From positions 1-64,000 of the forward strand of contig NZ_AXWW01000013.1 in NCBI RefSeq assembly GCF_000482865.1: a stretch of DNA of 64,000 nucleotides, given 5' to 3'. Positions 63,301 to 64,000 of this stretch are shown in pieces (the first letter of the stretch is position 1; the number at the start of each line of letters is the position of its first letter). The position numbers were made by a program, and so were the translations under genes. Source of the stretch: Actinokineospora inagensis DSM 44258 (GTDB taxonomy: Bacteria > Actinomycetota > Actinomycetes > Mycobacteriales > Pseudonocardiaceae). The notes under the pieces are model-generated. The model ran no database searches, was not told the DNA's origin, and saw nothing but the letters and a program-made list of their open reading frames with translations.

Positions 63301-63535
63301 CCTCGCGGGGGCTGGTGGAGATGGTGCGGTTGACGTCCGGCAGGCGCTTGTCGCCCAGCACGGTGCCGATCGCGTTGTTCTGCACCCTTGCGTCGACGAC
63401 GACCTTCGTGTCCAACGCGGGCGCGGGGGTGTCCGGGTTGACGTTGTCATCGGCGGAGGCGATTCCGGTGCCCAGCATGAGCAAGCCACCGGTGACCAGC
63501 GCGGTCTGGAATCCGCGCTTAGCCCAGGTCTGCAT
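60389..63535 (-). CDS. Large secreted protein with chaplin-like repeats
   Basis: A 1048-residue exported protein. The signal peptide is at ~1-28 (KRGFQTALVTGGLLMLGTGIASA). Residues ~105-790 comprise about 13 tandem repeats of 50-60 residues with the pattern SGNIVxxPxxxPIQxxGNxxxxxG, then an N/T/S-rich stretch and TTxGxxG. The SGN(V/I)V...P...GN core recalls streptomycete chaplins, and two repeats have cysteines at chaplin-like places (DSCANGG...IACEN). The C-terminal ~200 residues are Gly/Leu/Pro-rich, including GGLP and LPVNG runs. No membrane anchor or LPxTG site. It probably forms amyloid-like surface layers. ATG at 63535, behind AGGAGAACC. Confidence 0.8.
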   Translation of the reverse strand: MQTWAKRGFQTALVTGGLLMLGTGIASADDNVNPDTPAPALDTKVVVDARVQNNAIGTVLGDKRLPDVNRTISTSPREVLKAVPGGTLVAPLADSASEKLLTGNNAPLRANKIVSGVTVPVDVSGNAIALGGDSSVTNNSTQTTNISRPVSTTGEDRAIAGNVVNLDYAAPVQVTGNAASILGDATTHNTADQTAHADGDITTTGADGTLSGNVVGAQGASPVQLNGNAVTVGGKADSDSTTSSDSLAGGVIKTDGEDSTLGGNGAVVPLTAPVRGTGTGLGVLGKATANSVNSTTAQSGAQSPDLGGNPVYVHTNGVDSTGGGNIVQPAITAPTTADCTSSVVVGQSHTTCASDLVSVAGGGNRSNGTDSVLGGAIGATSTAAPVSAIGNAAGVIGNATTDQNNVIDTGVGGTAITRGEQGVLSGTLVNNPISAPIDSCANGGVIGGNSTIACENITTTNAGGDAGTSGDDSVGGGNGGQIPVTVPTELISNGIGAGGNSDITATETKFSSAGGDANTADDNAVGAANLVNTPIAAPIQAFGNGVGAVANTTSDTALENQIIAGSDSKASATGGTASGNIVQSPAALPIQAFGIGGTVGGHGNAKGSNVSDIATGGIATTDGKDGSLAGNIATVPVAGALQPFGDSIAVAGKNIAGADNTVTTTAGDKATTSGQRGSISGNIVGAQAGPVVQAFGAAVSGVAGDNKANSTSSSTANSGGDLTTNGDYGFLSGTLADVPAGAFVQPHGDAVSAVGSHAFGISDNNTTGQVGGHSTTSGQGGSLNGIHLTAPTNANAPVYNVPVEVAANAVAAAKQVNTAHIGDTSVTDETPLRLPTVGGLEATELPFNGIFGGLPTQRSAMGSPLGGLSTGTLTHALPTSGTLPTSGLTGGLTGGGLPGASLVDGLPVAGLLGGGLPGGNVIGGLPTDGLTGGLPVHVTPPAAGRSNLPTDGLSGAFSGNLFQAPALPHLPVGGSSLPVNGLPVNALPVNGLPVNGLPVNGLPVNGLPVNGSALPVHTPALSGLDTHSALPAVSSLSDTQSQLRNLFH
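60503..60607 (-). repeat. Seven LPVNG pentapeptide repeats (15-bp units)
   Basis: Within the chaplin-like gene, seven consecutive 15-bp units encode LPVNG (one reads LPVNA). Codon use varies between units (for example CTGCCGGTGAACGGC and CTCCCGGTCAACGGT), so the array is not a brand-new expansion. Confidence 0.9.
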
Positions 63536-63706
63536 GGTTCTCCTTCATGGGTTGAACAGGCACGGGTGACCACGACGCCGGGCGCGTCGGGAGGCGGGTG
63601 GTCACCCGGGATTTCGGCGAGAGGTACTGGCTCAAGGCGCGGCCTCGGCCCCGCGGACGTGGGCGCTGGACCTGGGGAGCGCTGGGCTCCCCGGCCGCGC
63701 CGCGGA
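63536..63706. other. Intergenic region
   Basis: A 171-bp gap between two minus-strand genes. No terminator-like perfect stem or promoter consensus stands out. Confidence 0.4.
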
Positions 63707-64000
63707 TCAGTCGGGGGTGACGCCGGGCTGTGCGGCGACCGCCGCGACAACCACGACCGGGGTCGCGCGGTGCGCGAGTGCCGGGGTGGTGTCGGAATCG
63801 GCCGGGGTGACGGCCACCAGGCCGTGACCGAGGGCGTCCGCCGCGCCTGCGCCGGTGGTGTTCACCGGGCCTGCGGGAGCGGGCATGCTCAACGGCGCCA
63901 GCGGGCTGGGGCCGGTGGGTCGGGTGGGGTTCGGCCGGTCGGCCCGCGCGTCGGCGGTCTCGGGGGAGCCGCGCTGGGACAGGCCGGTGCCCGCGGCGCG
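63707..64000 (-). CDS. C-terminal part of a minus-strand gene running off the window
   Basis: The frame is open from the window edge to the stop at 63707-63709, giving 97 residues rich in Ala, Pro, Thr and Val (for example PTRPTGPSPLAPLSMPAPAG and DALGHGLVAVTPADSDTTPA). The start lies outside. Composition suits an exported or surface-associated protein, as does the next gene, but no family is recognised. An internal ATG at 63892 could also begin a short protein. Confidence 0.5.
   Translation of the reverse strand, partial: RAAGTGLSQRGSPETADARADRPNPTRPTGPSPLAPLSMPAPAGPVNTTGAGAADALGHGLVAVTPADSDTTPALAHRATPVVVVAAVAAQPGVTPD

Overview
The window reads as chromosomal DNA of a high-GC actinomycete, most likely a member of the Pseudonocardiaceae (Actinokineospora/Saccharothrix-like). 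This is inferred from very high GC in third codon positions, frequent GTG/TTG starts, ATGA/GTGA gene overlaps, mycothiol-type enzymes, a branched-chain keto-acid dehydrogenase operon, and gene order. The stretch ino1-padR-DUF5318-PBP-GT87-...-rpsF-ssb-rpsR-rplI-dnaB (about 40.9-58.7 kb) matches the arrangement known next to oriC in Mycobacterium (Rv0046c-Rv0058), so the window probably lies within some tens of kb of the origin.

Layout. 0-2 kb: a gene remnant, a dispersed 49-bp repeat and an M20 dipeptidase. 2.5-6.2 kb: E1alpha-E1beta-E2 keto-acid dehydrogenase operon ending in a strong terminator. 6.2-12.2 kb: lipid module resembling the mycobacterial htdX-fabG4-fadA2 locus, with a TetR regulator, an SCP2-like protein and a shared palindromic operator in both control regions. 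12.2-14.7 kb: a divergent nitric-oxide-synthase-like protein, trmB and an unknown gene. 14.8-19.2 kb: two duplicated ABC exporters (two ATPases, three permeases). 19.4-22.8 kb: TetR-SDR pair and a NarL-type two-component system. 22.9-27.3 kb: two dynamin-like GTPases with a mycothiol-dependent-isomerase-like protein and a GrpE-like protein between them, all overlapping or closely spaced. 27.4-33.4 kb: acidic calcium-loop repeat protein, GTP-type PEP carboxykinase, and a DUF3311/sodium:solute symporter pair for organic acids. 34-37.8 kb: tiny basic protein, orphan AAA ATPase, amidohydrolase, SDR. 37.8-38.66 kb: a gene-free stretch with the second 49-bp repeat and a degenerate 35-41 bp tandem array. 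38.7-40.7 kb: PhoX-like phosphatase.

40.9-58.7 kb is the conserved core: inositol phosphate synthase with its PadR regulator, a class A penicillin-binding protein, GT87-type mannosyltransferases, an XRE/TPR regulator with a flavoprotein, rarD, endonuclease IV, a secreted protein, ribosomal proteins S6/S18/L9, SSB and replicative helicase DnaB. A cluster of DnaA boxes lies between rplI and dnaB. 58.7-64 kb: a divergent MarR/MarR-like pair sharing a 32-bp palindrome, a DODA-type dioxygenase, and a 1048-residue secreted protein built of chaplin-like repeats, with the 3' end of another minus-strand gene at the edge.

The most unusual items are the NOS-like protein, which keeps the heme cysteine region but lacks the arginine-binding glutamate and the C-terminal pterin region; the degenerate tandem array next to a dispersed repeat; the dynamin/GrpE-like cluster without an Hsp70; and the chaplin-like repeat giant.
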